From: Desulfomicrobium baculatum DSM 4028
Lineage (GTDB): Bacteria; Desulfobacterota; Desulfovibrionia; Desulfovibrionales; Desulfomicrobiaceae
Assembly (NCBI RefSeq): GCF_000023225.1
Contig: NC_013173.1
Span: forward strand, 1,924,501 to 1,988,500
Length of the DNA: 64,000 bases
Direction: 5' to 3'
Numbering within the stretch: the first letter of the stretch is position 1; each line of letters starts with the position of its first letter. Under the pieces are notes generated by a model. It ran no database searches. It saw nothing but the letters and a program-made list of their open reading frames with translations, and was not told the DNA's origin. The translations under genes were made by a program, and so were the position numbers. Positions 43,584-51,114 of the stretch are shown piece by piece.

Positions 43584-44036
43584 ATGAAAAAGCACACCCA
43601 GCTCCTTCTTGCGGCCATGTCCGTTTTGCTTCTCCTCCAAACCGGCTGCGTCCCACGCCAAAAACAGCAGGACCCGCACGCCGGCGCCGCCGTGGTCAGG
43701 GAACTCGTCAAAAGCACAACAAGCTGGGACGGCAACAAACTGCCATCCTATCCGCAAGGCCAGCCCGAGATCACCATCCTGCGTATCGCCATCCCGGCCG
43801 GAACCCGCCTCAAGACCCACTCCCACCCGGTCATAAACGCCGGCGTGCTGCTGAGCGGACAACTCACTGTCGTGGCGGAGAATGGGAAAACGCTGCATCT
43901 CAAAGCCGGTGATCCCATCGTCGAACTGGTCGACACCTCGCATTACGGCGTGAACGAAGGGAGCGAACCGGCGGAAATCATCGTCTTCTACGCCGGCACC
44001 GGCGGCGCGCCGATCACGATTTCCGAACCGAAATGA
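43584..44036 (+). CDS. cupin-domain lipoprotein
   Basis: 150 residues. A lipoprotein signal (LLLAAMSVLLLLQTGC, lipidated Cys near residue 22) is followed by one cupin barrel with IPAGTRLKTHSHPV (about 71-84), GVLLSGQLTVV and a late HYGVNEG, giving the usual His-rich metal pocket. It lies 62 bp after the lactate dehydrogenase gene and before the L-lactate genes. Its periplasmic role is unknown; small-ligand binding or sensing is possible. Confidence 0.75.
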   Translation: MKKHTQLLLAAMSVLLLLQTGCVPRQKQQDPHAGAAVVRELVKSTTSWDGNKLPSYPQGQPEITILRIAIPAGTRLKTHSHPVINAGVLLSGQLTVVAENGKTLHLKAGDPIVELVDTSHYGVNEGSEPAEIIVFYAGTGGAPITISEPK

Positions 44037-44065
44037 CGCGCATGGCCCTTGAAGGGCCATGCGCG
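44037..44065 (+). terminator. stem-loop after the cupin lipoprotein gene
   Basis: Near-continuous 14-bp inverted repeat (CGCGCATGGCCCTT... mirrored by AAGGGCCATGCGCG) centred at 44051. No T-run follows, so it may be a processing or stabilising hairpin rather than a rho-independent terminator. Confidence 0.45.
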
Positions 44066-44401
44066 CGTACCTCAAAAGCCACCCTTCGGGACTTTTTCGA
44101 CCCCAAAAACAACATCCCTTTGAACTTTTTGCGGGACTTTTCCTTGAATCGTGCTTAACAGTTCACATTAATCTCGCACAATTCACCAAGGAACCTTCCG
44201 ATGCACGCCAAAGAGTCAACTTCCCGGAAGTTGTCCGCCTTGATGGCAATGCCGAAGCACATAAGCGGTCTGCTCCGCAAGAAAGGACGCGTTGACCTGG
44301 AGGCGCCGGGCGAACCGACTGTCGCGCCGCTGTGTGAGGGGCTGCTGATCGCGAAAGATCGCCGCACGACGACAGGACTGCGTCAATCCCCCCATCGACG
44401 C

Positions 44402-44417
44402 TGGGTGAAATCACCCA
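44402..44417. promoter_or_regulatory. palindromic enhancer-like site upstream of the sigma-54 promoter
   Basis: TGGGTGA-AA-TCACCCA, a perfect 7-bp inverted repeat about 85 bp upstream of the -24/-12 element, the usual position for a sigma-54 activator. A degenerate half-site TGGGTCA follows at 44425. Confidence 0.6.
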
Positions 44418-44499
44418 ATCCGGCTGGGTCATTTTTTGCCACAGGCCATTCGATACGCCTAATACACTAAAATAATTATGCTAAAATCTACAGGATGAG

Positions 44500-44515
44500 C
44501 TGGCACGCATCCTGC
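44500..44515 (+). promoter_or_regulatory. sigma-54 (-24/-12) promoter of the L-lactate genes
   Basis: CTGGCACGCATCCTGC keeps the GG and GC dinucleotides exactly ten bases apart, close to consensus TGGCACG-N4-TTGC. Transcription would start near 44527, about 25 bases before ATG 44552. Lactate genes of Desulfovibrio vulgaris are known to be sigma-54 controlled. Confidence 0.75.
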
Positions 44516-44551
44516 CTAAAGAATGCCAAATGAATTCATCCAGGAGGACGT

Positions 44552-45184
44552 ATGGGACCAACCCCAGAGGTTTTGGAAAAGTTTCGGAAAAAAGCGGAAA
44601 TCGTCTCGGCCATTGTCTCGGAAGTGGACTCCATGGCTCAGGCCATCGCCTATACTGTTGATCTGTGCGCCCAGAAAGAAGCCTGTCAGCTGCTCATGAG
44701 CGGCTGTGAGGAAACCTTGTCGGACAAGGGCAAGGATCTGTGCGAACTCAAAGAATGGGGCAAGATCATCGCCGCCCCCGCCCTAAACGATACGGACATG
44801 GCCGAACTGGTCAAACAGGCCGCAAGCCGCGATATCTCCGTCATCAAAGACGGAATGCGCAGCCATCTGGCCGGTGTCGACATCGGGTTCACGGTCGCGG
44901 ACTACGGCATCGGCGAGACCGGCAGCCTGGTCATCGATTCCTCCAGCGAGGAACTGCGCCTGGCCACGATGGTCAGCGAAATCCACGTCGCGGTCATCCC
45001 CAAATCACGCATCAGGGCCACGGCCGAAGACCTGTACGACGAAATCAAAGGCTTCCAGAGCCGCAAGCCCAATTATCTGGCCTTTGTCACCGGGGCCAGC
45101 CGCACCGCTGACATCGAACGCGTTCTGGCCCTGGGCGTGCACGGGCCCCTGGAACTGCACATCCTGATCCTGGAGGACAAATAA
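44552..45184 (+). CDS. lutC: LUD-domain protein, LutC-like subunit of L-lactate oxidation
   Basis: 210 residues, essentially one LUD domain, with the conserved DYGIGETGSLVIDSSSEELRLATMV segment (given here as its recognisable core GIGETGSLVID, about 127-137) and EIHVAVIPKSRI (about 146-157). LutC-type proteins work with LutA and LutB in cytochrome-independent L-lactate oxidation; in Desulfovibrio a two-gene LUD/Fe-S version supports growth on L-lactate. The gene is the first after the sigma-54 promoter, has AGGAGG before its ATG, and overlaps the next gene by one base (TAATG). Confidence 0.85.
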   Translation: MGPTPEVLEKFRKKAEIVSAIVSEVDSMAQAIAYTVDLCAQKEACQLLMSGCEETLSDKGKDLCELKEWGKIIAAPALNDTDMAELVKQAASRDISVIKDGMRSHLAGVDIGFTVADYGIGETGSLVIDSSSEELRLATMVSEIHVAVIPKSRIRATAEDLYDEIKGFQSRKPNYLAFVTGASRTADIERVLALGVHGPLELHILILEDK

Positions 45185-47322
45185 TGCAGAAGGCCAAAAA
45201 TCTTTCCGAATATAACGACGAACTGCGCGAAGCTCTGGACAACACCTTCCTGCGCGGAGCCATGGACAAATTCGCCACGGCCTACCCCGTTGGCCGGGCC
45301 AACGCCTTCCGCGAATACGACGTGGAGGCCCTGATCCAGGAAGTGGTCAAGGCCAAGGATGCAGGCCTGACCCGCCTGGACGAACTTTATGCCGAGTTCA
45401 AGGCCAAGGCCGAAGCCAACGGCGTGAAAGTGCACATGGCCAAGGACGGCGACGAGGCCAACGAGATCGTGGCCCGCATCGCGGCCGAAAACAAATGCAA
45501 GATCATCGTCAAGTCCAAGTCCATGACGGCCGAGGAAACCCTTTTGAACCACCGTCTGGAAAAAGACGGACTTGAAGTGGTCGAGACCGACCTTGGCGAA
45601 TGGATCATCCAGCTCCGGCACGAAGGTCCCAGCCACATGGTCATGCCGGCCATTCACCTGTCCCGCTACCAGGTCGCCGAACTCTTCTCGCAGGTCACCA
45701 AGCATGACCAGTCCTCGGACATCCAGCGTCTGGTCAAGGTCGCCCGTCGCGAGCTGCGCCAGAAATACGCCGATGCCGACATGGGCGTGAGCGGAGCCAA
45801 CTTCGCCATCGCCGAGACCGGCACCATTGGCCTCATGACCAACGAGGGCAACGCCCGCCTGGTCACCACCCTGCCCCGCGTGCATGTGGCCATCGCCGGC
45901 ATCGACAAGCTCTGCGGCACCCTGGACGACGCCCTGAAAATCCTGCGTGTTGTTCCCAAGAACGCCACGGGTCAGGCCATCACCTCCTACGTGACCTGGA
46001 TCAGCGGCGCCAACGAGTGCCAGACCGCGCCCGGCGGCAAGAAAGAGATGCACATCATCTTTCTGGACAACGGCCGCAGCGAAATGGCCAAGGATCCCCT
46101 CTTCGCCCAGGTTCTGCGTTGCGTGCGCTGCGGCGCCTGCGCCAACGTCTGCCCGGTCTACCGCATGGTCGGCGGCCACCAGATGGGCCACATCTATATC
46201 GGCGCCATCGGCCTCATCCTGACCTACTTCTTCCATGGCAAGGACAAGGCCAAGAACCTGGTCCAGAACTGCATCAACTGCCAGGCATGCAAGCACATCT
46301 GCGCGGCCGGCATCGACCTGCCCCTCCTGATCAAGGAAATCCATGCGCGCATCCTGGATGAAGACGGACATCCGCTGCCGTCGATGCTGCTGGGCAAGCT
46401 GCTCAAAAACCGCAAGCTCTTCCATGCCTTCCTGCGCACGGCCAAGATGGCTCAGCGTCCGCTGACCGGCGGCACGCAGTACATCCGCCATCTGCCCCAT
46501 ATCTTCTCCAAGGATCATGGATTCAAGGCACTGCCAGCCATTGCCGCCAAGCCCTTCCGGGATCGTTTCGCGGCGCTGAAACCCACGGTTTCCGCACCCA
46601 AGTTCCGCATCGCCCTGTTCTCGGGCTGCGTGCAGGACTTCGTCTATCCGGAGCAGCTGGAAGCGGCGGTGAAAGTTCTGGCCGCCCACAATGTGGCGGT
46701 GGACTTCCCCATGGATCAGTCCTGTTGCGGGCTGCCGCTGCAGATGATGGGCGAGAAGAAAGCAGGCGTCGACGTGGCCAAGCAGAACATCGCGGCCATG
46801 AGCGGCGACTACGACTACATCATCACCCTCTGCGCCTCCTGCGCTTCGCACCTGAAGCACAACTACCCGTTCCTGCTTGGTGAAAACGACGCGGAAGCCA
46901 AGGCCTTCGCCGACAAGGTCATGCCTTTCTCGGCCTTCATGACCGATGTGCTCGGCGTGACCGCCGACGGGTTCAAGCAGACCCACGAGCGCGCCACCCT
47001 GCACGCCCCCTGCCACCTCTGCCGTGGCATGGGCGTGGTCGAACAGCCCAGACAGCTTCTGGCTCTGGGCGGCTATGAATACGCCCAGGCGGAGCAGGAG
47101 CAGGTCTGCTGCGGATTCGGCGGCACCTACTCGGCCAAGTTCCCCGGGATTTCCGAGCAGATCCTCAAGAACAAACTGACCGATGCGGGCCGTACCGGAG
47201 CGGAAGTGCTGGTCACCGAATGCCCGGGCTGCATCATGCAGCTGCGCGGCGGCGCTGAAGTCAACAAATCCGGCTTTGCCGTCAGGCATATCGCCGAAGT
47301 GCTGGCCGACCACCTGAAATAA
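45184..47322 (+). CDS. lutB: LutB-LutA-like fusion: LUD, ferredoxin and CCG-domain L-lactate dehydrogenase subunit
   Basis: 712 residues. A LUD domain (about 60-300, SGANFAIAETGTIGLMTNEG) precedes two 4Fe-4S motifs, CVRCGACANVCPVYR (about 312) and CINCQACKHICAAG (about 361). The C-terminal part resembles LutA/HdrB, with SGCVQDFVYPE (about 479), CCGLPLQMMG, HAPCHLCRG (about 606) and CCGFGGTYSAKFP (about 641). It combines the B and A components of the three-subunit Lut complex. It overlaps lutC by one base and is followed by two terminators. The frame is intact throughout. Confidence 0.88.
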   Translation: MQKAKNLSEYNDELREALDNTFLRGAMDKFATAYPVGRANAFREYDVEALIQEVVKAKDAGLTRLDELYAEFKAKAEANGVKVHMAKDGDEANEIVARIAAENKCKIIVKSKSMTAEETLLNHRLEKDGLEVVETDLGEWIIQLRHEGPSHMVMPAIHLSRYQVAELFSQVTKHDQSSDIQRLVKVARRELRQKYADADMGVSGANFAIAETGTIGLMTNEGNARLVTTLPRVHVAIAGIDKLCGTLDDALKILRVVPKNATGQAITSYVTWISGANECQTAPGGKKEMHIIFLDNGRSEMAKDPLFAQVLRCVRCGACANVCPVYRMVGGHQMGHIYIGAIGLILTYFFHGKDKAKNLVQNCINCQACKHICAAGIDLPLLIKEIHARILDEDGHPLPSMLLGKLLKNRKLFHAFLRTAKMAQRPLTGGTQYIRHLPHIFSKDHGFKALPAIAAKPFRDRFAALKPTVSAPKFRIALFSGCVQDFVYPEQLEAAVKVLAAHNVAVDFPMDQSCCGLPLQMMGEKKAGVDVAKQNIAAMSGDYDYIITLCASCASHLKHNYPFLLGENDAEAKAFADKVMPFSAFMTDVLGVTADGFKQTHERATLHAPCHLCRGMGVVEQPRQLLALGGYEYAQAEQEQVCCGFGGTYSAKFPGISEQILKNKLTDAGRTGAEVLVTECPGCIMQLRGGAEVNKSGFAVRHIAEVLADHLK

Positions 47323-47326
47323 CAAA

Positions 47327-47348
47327 CGGGCCGGGATTTCCCGGCCCG
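47327..47348 (+). terminator. terminator after lutB
   Basis: CGGGCCGGGA-TT-TCCCGGCCCG, perfect 10-bp arms, followed by AAATTTTCTCTC, four bases after the lutB stop. Confidence 0.8.
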
Positions 47349-47367
47349 AAATTTTCTCTCCTTGCGC

Positions 47368-47398
47368 GCCGGGAGTCTTCCACTGGAAGGCTCCCGGC
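47368..47398 (+). terminator. second terminator after lutB
   Basis: GCCGGGAG...CTCCCGGC with internal CTTCC/GGAAG pairing and a 3-base loop, followed by ATTTTTCTT. It backs up the terminator 20 bp upstream and insulates dsbD. Confidence 0.8.
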
Positions 47399-47567
47399 AT
47401 TTTTCTTGCGGAGAATTCAAAAATAGGTCCCAGAGGTCGGATGGGACCTAGAGGACCTGTTCTTTCAAAAGGAAAAGGCGCTTCCCGTCCTTGCTTCGCG
47501 CTGGCAAACCTTTTAAAAGCTACAATTCAAAGGCGCTTTGCCGATTACGTTACAACCCCAAGAGACA

Positions 47568-49370
47568 ATGATATTTCAGCCCAGATTTTTCCTGACATGC
47601 CTCATGTTCCTGGCCTTGGCTTTTCCCGCCGCTACGTGGGCGGATGAACCATACCGGATCACGCTTCAGGCCTTTCGCACGAGTAGCGCGGATGCCCCCA
47701 TACTAGCCGTGCTGACCCTGACCCCAAGCCCCGACTGGCACGCCTACGGCTACATTCAGGGCCCATCCGGATTCCCTACGGAAGTCAGGGCGACACGCGA
47801 CGGCAAGGCCCTGTCGCCTCTTTATCCACAGCCCACACCTGGTCCGGACCCTCTTGATCCGAGCCTGACCGTGGAGCTCTACGATGGCCCGACGCCGTTT
47901 TTTGTTCCTTTGGCCGACGGATCCTCCAAGGTCGTGGTGCAGATCAAGGCCCTGCTCTGTTCCTCGACCACCTGCCAGCCTGTCAAAGAAGAGCTTGAAC
48001 TCGTGATCACGCAGACAGACGCCTTGCCGCCGGCCGAGCAGCAGGACTGGTGGCCGCGCTTTCTGCAGGCCACCCCGGGCCCGGCCCCGGACCTTGACGT
48101 CGAGCCCGTCATTTCCGTCGAAGAGACGCAAACGGCTGCCGTACGGACATTCACGCCCCGCTATTTCGCTCCCGGTCTGGAAGTCCACACCCTCTCCAAG
48201 GCGGCCGCCCTGGCCTTTTTGGCCGGACTGATCCTCAATTTCATGCCCTGCGTGCTGCCCGTCATTACCCTGAAGCTTCGCTCCTTTATCCCTGCGGCGG
48301 ACAGCGTACCCAAAAGCCAGCGGCACGCGTTCCGCACCCACAACCTCTTCTTCGCCCTCGGAATGATGCTGTATTTTCTGGTCCTGGCCGGGATCATCGC
48401 CGTCACCGGCATGGCCTGGGGTCAGATTTTCCAGGAGCCGGCCGCCATCATCACCCTGACGGCCATTGTGTTTGCCCTGTCCTTAAGCCTCTTCGGGGTC
48501 TATGACCTTCCGCTCATCGATCTGAAAGGAAAAGCCAAAGGCGTGGTGCACCATCCGCGCCTTGAATCCTTCACCACCGGCATCCTGGCCACCATCCTGG
48601 CCACGCCCTGCAGCGGCCCGTTTCTGGGCGGTGTGCTGGCCTGGGCCCTGATCCAGCCTCCGGACATCATCGCCCTGGTCTTGAGCTGCATCGGGCTGGG
48701 CATGGCCTCGCCCTATCTGGCCATGTCCCTTTTCCCTGGCCTGTACCGTTTTCTGCCCAAACCCGGAGCCTGGACCCTGCATCTGGAACGCATTCTCGGT
48801 TTTCTCCTGGCCGCGACCTGCGTCTATCTCTTTGGACTGCTCCCAACTTCGCAGTACGTGAGCGTGCTCATTCTGCTCTGGATCATCGCTCTTGGGGCCT
48901 GGATCTGGGGAAAATGGACAGACCTGAACCAGTCCAGAATCCGTCGGTGGTTCGTGCGCGGCATTGCCATCGGTATGGTCGCCTTGGCCGCCGTATTTCT
49001 CTTCAGGCCGGCAGGCCACCCGGACCCGTGGGAAAACTTCGACATGGGCCAGTTCGACGCCCTGCGTGGCCAGCAAAACCTGATCCTCGACTTTACGGCG
49101 GACTGGTGTCCCAACTGCAAATTCCTGGAAAAAACCGTACTGACGCCGGAAAAAAGCGCCGCATTCGCCGCAGAGCACAACGCCGTGCTCATGCGCGTGG
49201 ACCTGACCCGCCACGATCCGCAGCTCATGGCCCTGCTGGAGAGCCTGGGCTCCAAATCCATCCCCATCCTGGCCATCTTCTCCAAGAACAACCCAGGCAG
49301 CCCGCTTGTGCTCCGGGACATGTTCACCAGCGGCCAGCTCAAAGAGGCATTGGAACAGGAACTGCCCTGA
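47568..49370 (+). CDS. dsbD: thiol:disulfide interchange protein DsbD
   Basis: 600 residues. A signal peptide (MFLALAFPAATWA) leads to an N-terminal periplasmic domain (about 25-190, with CSSTTC). The membrane domain of about eight helices (about 205-475) has the redox-active FMPCVLPV (about 228) and ATPCSGPFLGG (about 345). The C-terminal thioredoxin-like domain has FTADWCPNC (about 507-515). The protein carries reducing power from cytoplasmic thioredoxin to periplasmic disulfide or cytochrome maturation systems. ATG 47568 with AGAGA upstream is chosen over a TTG ten codons earlier. Terminators precede and follow, so it is monocistronic. Confidence 0.92.
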   Translation: MIFQPRFFLTCLMFLALAFPAATWADEPYRITLQAFRTSSADAPILAVLTLTPSPDWHAYGYIQGPSGFPTEVRATRDGKALSPLYPQPTPGPDPLDPSLTVELYDGPTPFFVPLADGSSKVVVQIKALLCSSTTCQPVKEELELVITQTDALPPAEQQDWWPRFLQATPGPAPDLDVEPVISVEETQTAAVRTFTPRYFAPGLEVHTLSKAAALAFLAGLILNFMPCVLPVITLKLRSFIPAADSVPKSQRHAFRTHNLFFALGMMLYFLVLAGIIAVTGMAWGQIFQEPAAIITLTAIVFALSLSLFGVYDLPLIDLKGKAKGVVHHPRLESFTTGILATILATPCSGPFLGGVLAWALIQPPDIIALVLSCIGLGMASPYLAMSLFPGLYRFLPKPGAWTLHLERILGFLLAATCVYLFGLLPTSQYVSVLILLWIIALGAWIWGKWTDLNQSRIRRWFVRGIAIGMVALAAVFLFRPAGHPDPWENFDMGQFDALRGQQNLILDFTADWCPNCKFLEKTVLTPEKSAAFAAEHNAVLMRVDLTRHDPQLMALLESLGSKSIPILAIFSKNNPGSPLVLRDMFTSGQLKEALEQELP

Positions 49371-49374
49371 ACGC

Positions 49375-49409
49375 AAAAAAGGCGCTGGTACCTGCCCGCG
49401 CCTTTTTTT
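49375..49409. terminator. terminator after dsbD
   Basis: AAAAAAGGCGC (49375-49385) and GCGCCTTTTTTT (49398-49409) form an 11-bp stem, with a terminal T-run on the plus strand and the mirror-image run on the minus strand. It lies four bases after the stop. Confidence 0.85.
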
Positions 49410-49458
49410 CTGCCTCCCCAATCAGCCCTTGTCCCACTTTGCCCCTTGGCGAATTGCT

Positions 49459-49734
49459 TCAATCCGAATCCGGCCAGCGCAGCCTGCCCGCGATCAGCTC
49501 TTCCTTGCGGCTTTTCGGCTGCGCCTTGATCCATCTTTCCATTGACAAAGCGGCGGACTTGTCTTCCGCCGGAACTGAAAAGGCAAGCTCCAACGGCCCT
49601 CGGCCGCGCAGGTACTTGGCCGCCCTGGGGCCGCCCGAGGCGTGTTCGGCCAGGCGCCGGGGCACGTTTGTGGTGATGCCGGTGTAGAGGCTCCCGTCGC
49701 CGCAGCGCAGCACGTACACGAACCAGTCGGACAC
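49459..49734 (-). CDS. GIY-YIG domain protein (UPF0213 type)
   Basis: 91 residues, nearly all of it a GIY-YIG nuclease-like domain: WFVYVLRCGDGSLYTGIT with the two tyrosines, followed by RRLAEHASG and a late E in MERWIKA. Family members are small and of uncertain role, possibly DNA repair or structure-specific cleavage. The start is at the domain's usual N-terminus. Three bases separate it from the hemolysin III family gene upstream. Confidence 0.85.
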   Translation of the reverse strand: MSDWFVYVLRCGDGSLYTGITTNVPRRLAEHASGGPRAAKYLRGRGPLELAFSVPAEDKSAALSMERWIKAQPKSRKEELIAGRLRWPDSD

Positions 49735-49737
49735 GGG

Positions 49738-50382
49738 CTATGAGGGCAGAGTGTGCAGCACCGAGAAGAAATGCATGGTACTGCCCGCGATGACAAAGAG
49801 ATGCCAGATGGCGTGATTGTAGGGCAGACGCTTCCACACGTAGAAAACGACGCCCAGGGTGTAGGCCAGGCCGCCCAGAGCCAGTAAAAGCAAACTCGTG
49901 CCGGACAGGGTGGCGTACATGTCGCGCCCGATGAGCACGCACAGCCATCCCATGCCAAGATAAATGGTCAGGGACAGGCGCTTGAAGCGGTACACGAAGC
50001 AGCACTTGAGCACGATCCCGGCCACGGCCAGCAGCCAGACCACGCCGAAAACGGTCCAGCCCACGGTCTCGCGCAGATTGACCAGCATGAACGGCGTATA
50101 GGTGCCGGCGATGAGCAGGAAAATGGCGCTGTGGTCCAGGGTTTTCAGAATGCGCTTGGCCCGCGGCAAGGGGATGGCATGATAAAGGGTCGACGCCATA
50201 TAAAGCAGAATGAGCGTAGCGCCGAAAATGGAAAAACTGACCACGTGCCAGGCGTCGCCCTGGGACACGGCCCGGGCGATGAGCACCACCAGGGCGGCGA
50301 TGGACATCCCGGCGGCGATGGCATGGGTGATGCTGTTGGCGATCTCTTCACCCAGAGAATACTCGGAAGCAGACTGGTTCAT
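49738..50382 (-). CDS. hemolysin III / YqfA family membrane protein
   Basis: About 214 residues and seven hydrophobic helices of the PAQR-like hemolysin III family: EEIANSITHAIAAG at the start, SSTLYHAIP-like YMASTLYHAIP, LDHSAIFLLIAGTYTPF and a late HAIWHLFVIAGSTMHF. The conserved histidines and Asp probably bind a metal. Function in bacteria is not settled. ATG 50382 with GGAGG five bases upstream is preferred over a longer reading from 50424, which overlaps the preceding gene. Confidence 0.88.
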   Translation of the reverse strand: MNQSASEYSLGEEIANSITHAIAAGMSIAALVVLIARAVSQGDAWHVVSFSIFGATLILLYMASTLYHAIPLPRAKRILKTLDHSAIFLLIAGTYTPFMLVNLRETVGWTVFGVVWLLAVAGIVLKCCFVYRFKRLSLTIYLGMGWLCVLIGRDMYATLSGTSLLLLALGGLAYTLGVVFYVWKRLPYNHAIWHLFVIAGSTMHFFSVLHTLPS

Positions 50383-50410
50383 ATAATCCTCCATCCCCGG
50401 GCCTCGGCCC

Positions 50411-51040
50411 TCAGGGGTTGTCACCCTCTCCTACCGCATCACGGAAGGAATTGTCCACTTCGGACGCGAAATCGTTGATCCAGTAAATGCGGTCGGCCCG
50501 GCACTGCAGCTCCGAAGAGACGCCGTCCCTGAACACCACCAGTTCGATGCTCTTGCCCTGTTCCGAAAGGTGCTCCACGGCGTCGAGCAAATCCGAATCG
50601 CCGGAGGACAGCATCAGGGTCTCGTAGTTGCGCTGGTGAATGAGCGACAAGGTGGCGATGGCCACGTCCACGCCCTTCTGGATCTCGTTGAAAACCCGGT
50701 GCGTGAAATCTCCGTGCTGATTCTGGCAGCGCAAGGATACCTTCTGCCCGCACTCCTCGCAATAGGCCTTGTCCGCGCGTTGCTGCTTGAGCGTGTAAAA
50801 CTTGGTGATGATCTTGGGGCCGAAGGGCGGCCCGCTGCGCAGCCAACGGTGAAAATTGTCCTGCCCGTCCGAAGGCGGATTGGGCGTGGAATTGAGATAA
50901 TAGGCCCGCCAGATCAGTCCGTCCTGCTCCAGATAGTTTCGCAGCCGCAAGTAGCTGAATTCATAGCCGCTACGCACGCTATGCCTTGCGTTGAAAAGAT
51001 AACCTGCGTCGATAAGCCAGAGCTTGCGTTTTTGTGTCAT
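50411..51040 (-). CDS. NYN-domain (LabA/DUF88-like) putative ribonuclease with a cysteine cluster
   Basis: 209 residues of the PIN-like NYN fold: WLIDAGYLFNAR (first acid near residue 11), KGVDVAIATLSLIH (about 121-134) and MLSSGDSDLLDAVEHL (about 142-157) provide the usual acidic metal site. An insert with YCEECGQKVSLRCQNQHGD (about 92-110) looks like a small zinc-binding element. NYN proteins usually act on RNA, but the target here is unknown. It lies just upstream of the hemolysin III gene on the same strand. Confidence 0.8.
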   Translation of the reverse strand: MTQKRKLWLIDAGYLFNARHSVRSGYEFSYLRLRNYLEQDGLIWRAYYLNSTPNPPSDGQDNFHRWLRSGPPFGPKIITKFYTLKQQRADKAYCEECGQKVSLRCQNQHGDFTHRVFNEIQKGVDVAIATLSLIHQRNYETLMLSSGDSDLLDAVEHLSEQGKSIELVVFRDGVSSELQCRADRIYWINDFASEVDNSFRDAVGEGDNP

Positions 51041-51114
51041 GAATCCTCGTACATGGTTCCGAAAAATGCCTTAGTAAATGACGTAGCACATCATAAAAAC
51101 ATCCGCCACAGGCG

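Larger units (their letters stand above)
44066..44551. other. regulatory intergenic region upstream of the L-lactate genes
   Basis: About 490 bp. Short open frames on both strands look non-coding. The useful content is a palindrome (44402-44417), a sigma-54 promoter (44500-44515) and a strong binding site AGGAGG (44542-44547) five bases... before ATG 44552. Confidence 0.5.

Noticed and set aside
44201-44470. Small open frame in the lactate regulatory region
   Set aside because: No binding site, no recognisable sequence, and it overlaps the palindrome upstream of the sigma-54 promoter; a similar open frame exists on the other strand.
45073-47400. 775-codon open frame opposite the LutB-like gene
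   Set aside because: The opposite strand encodes a protein with all Fe-S and LUD motifs, one base from lutC; the antisense frame is His/Gly/Val-rich and is a coding shadow.
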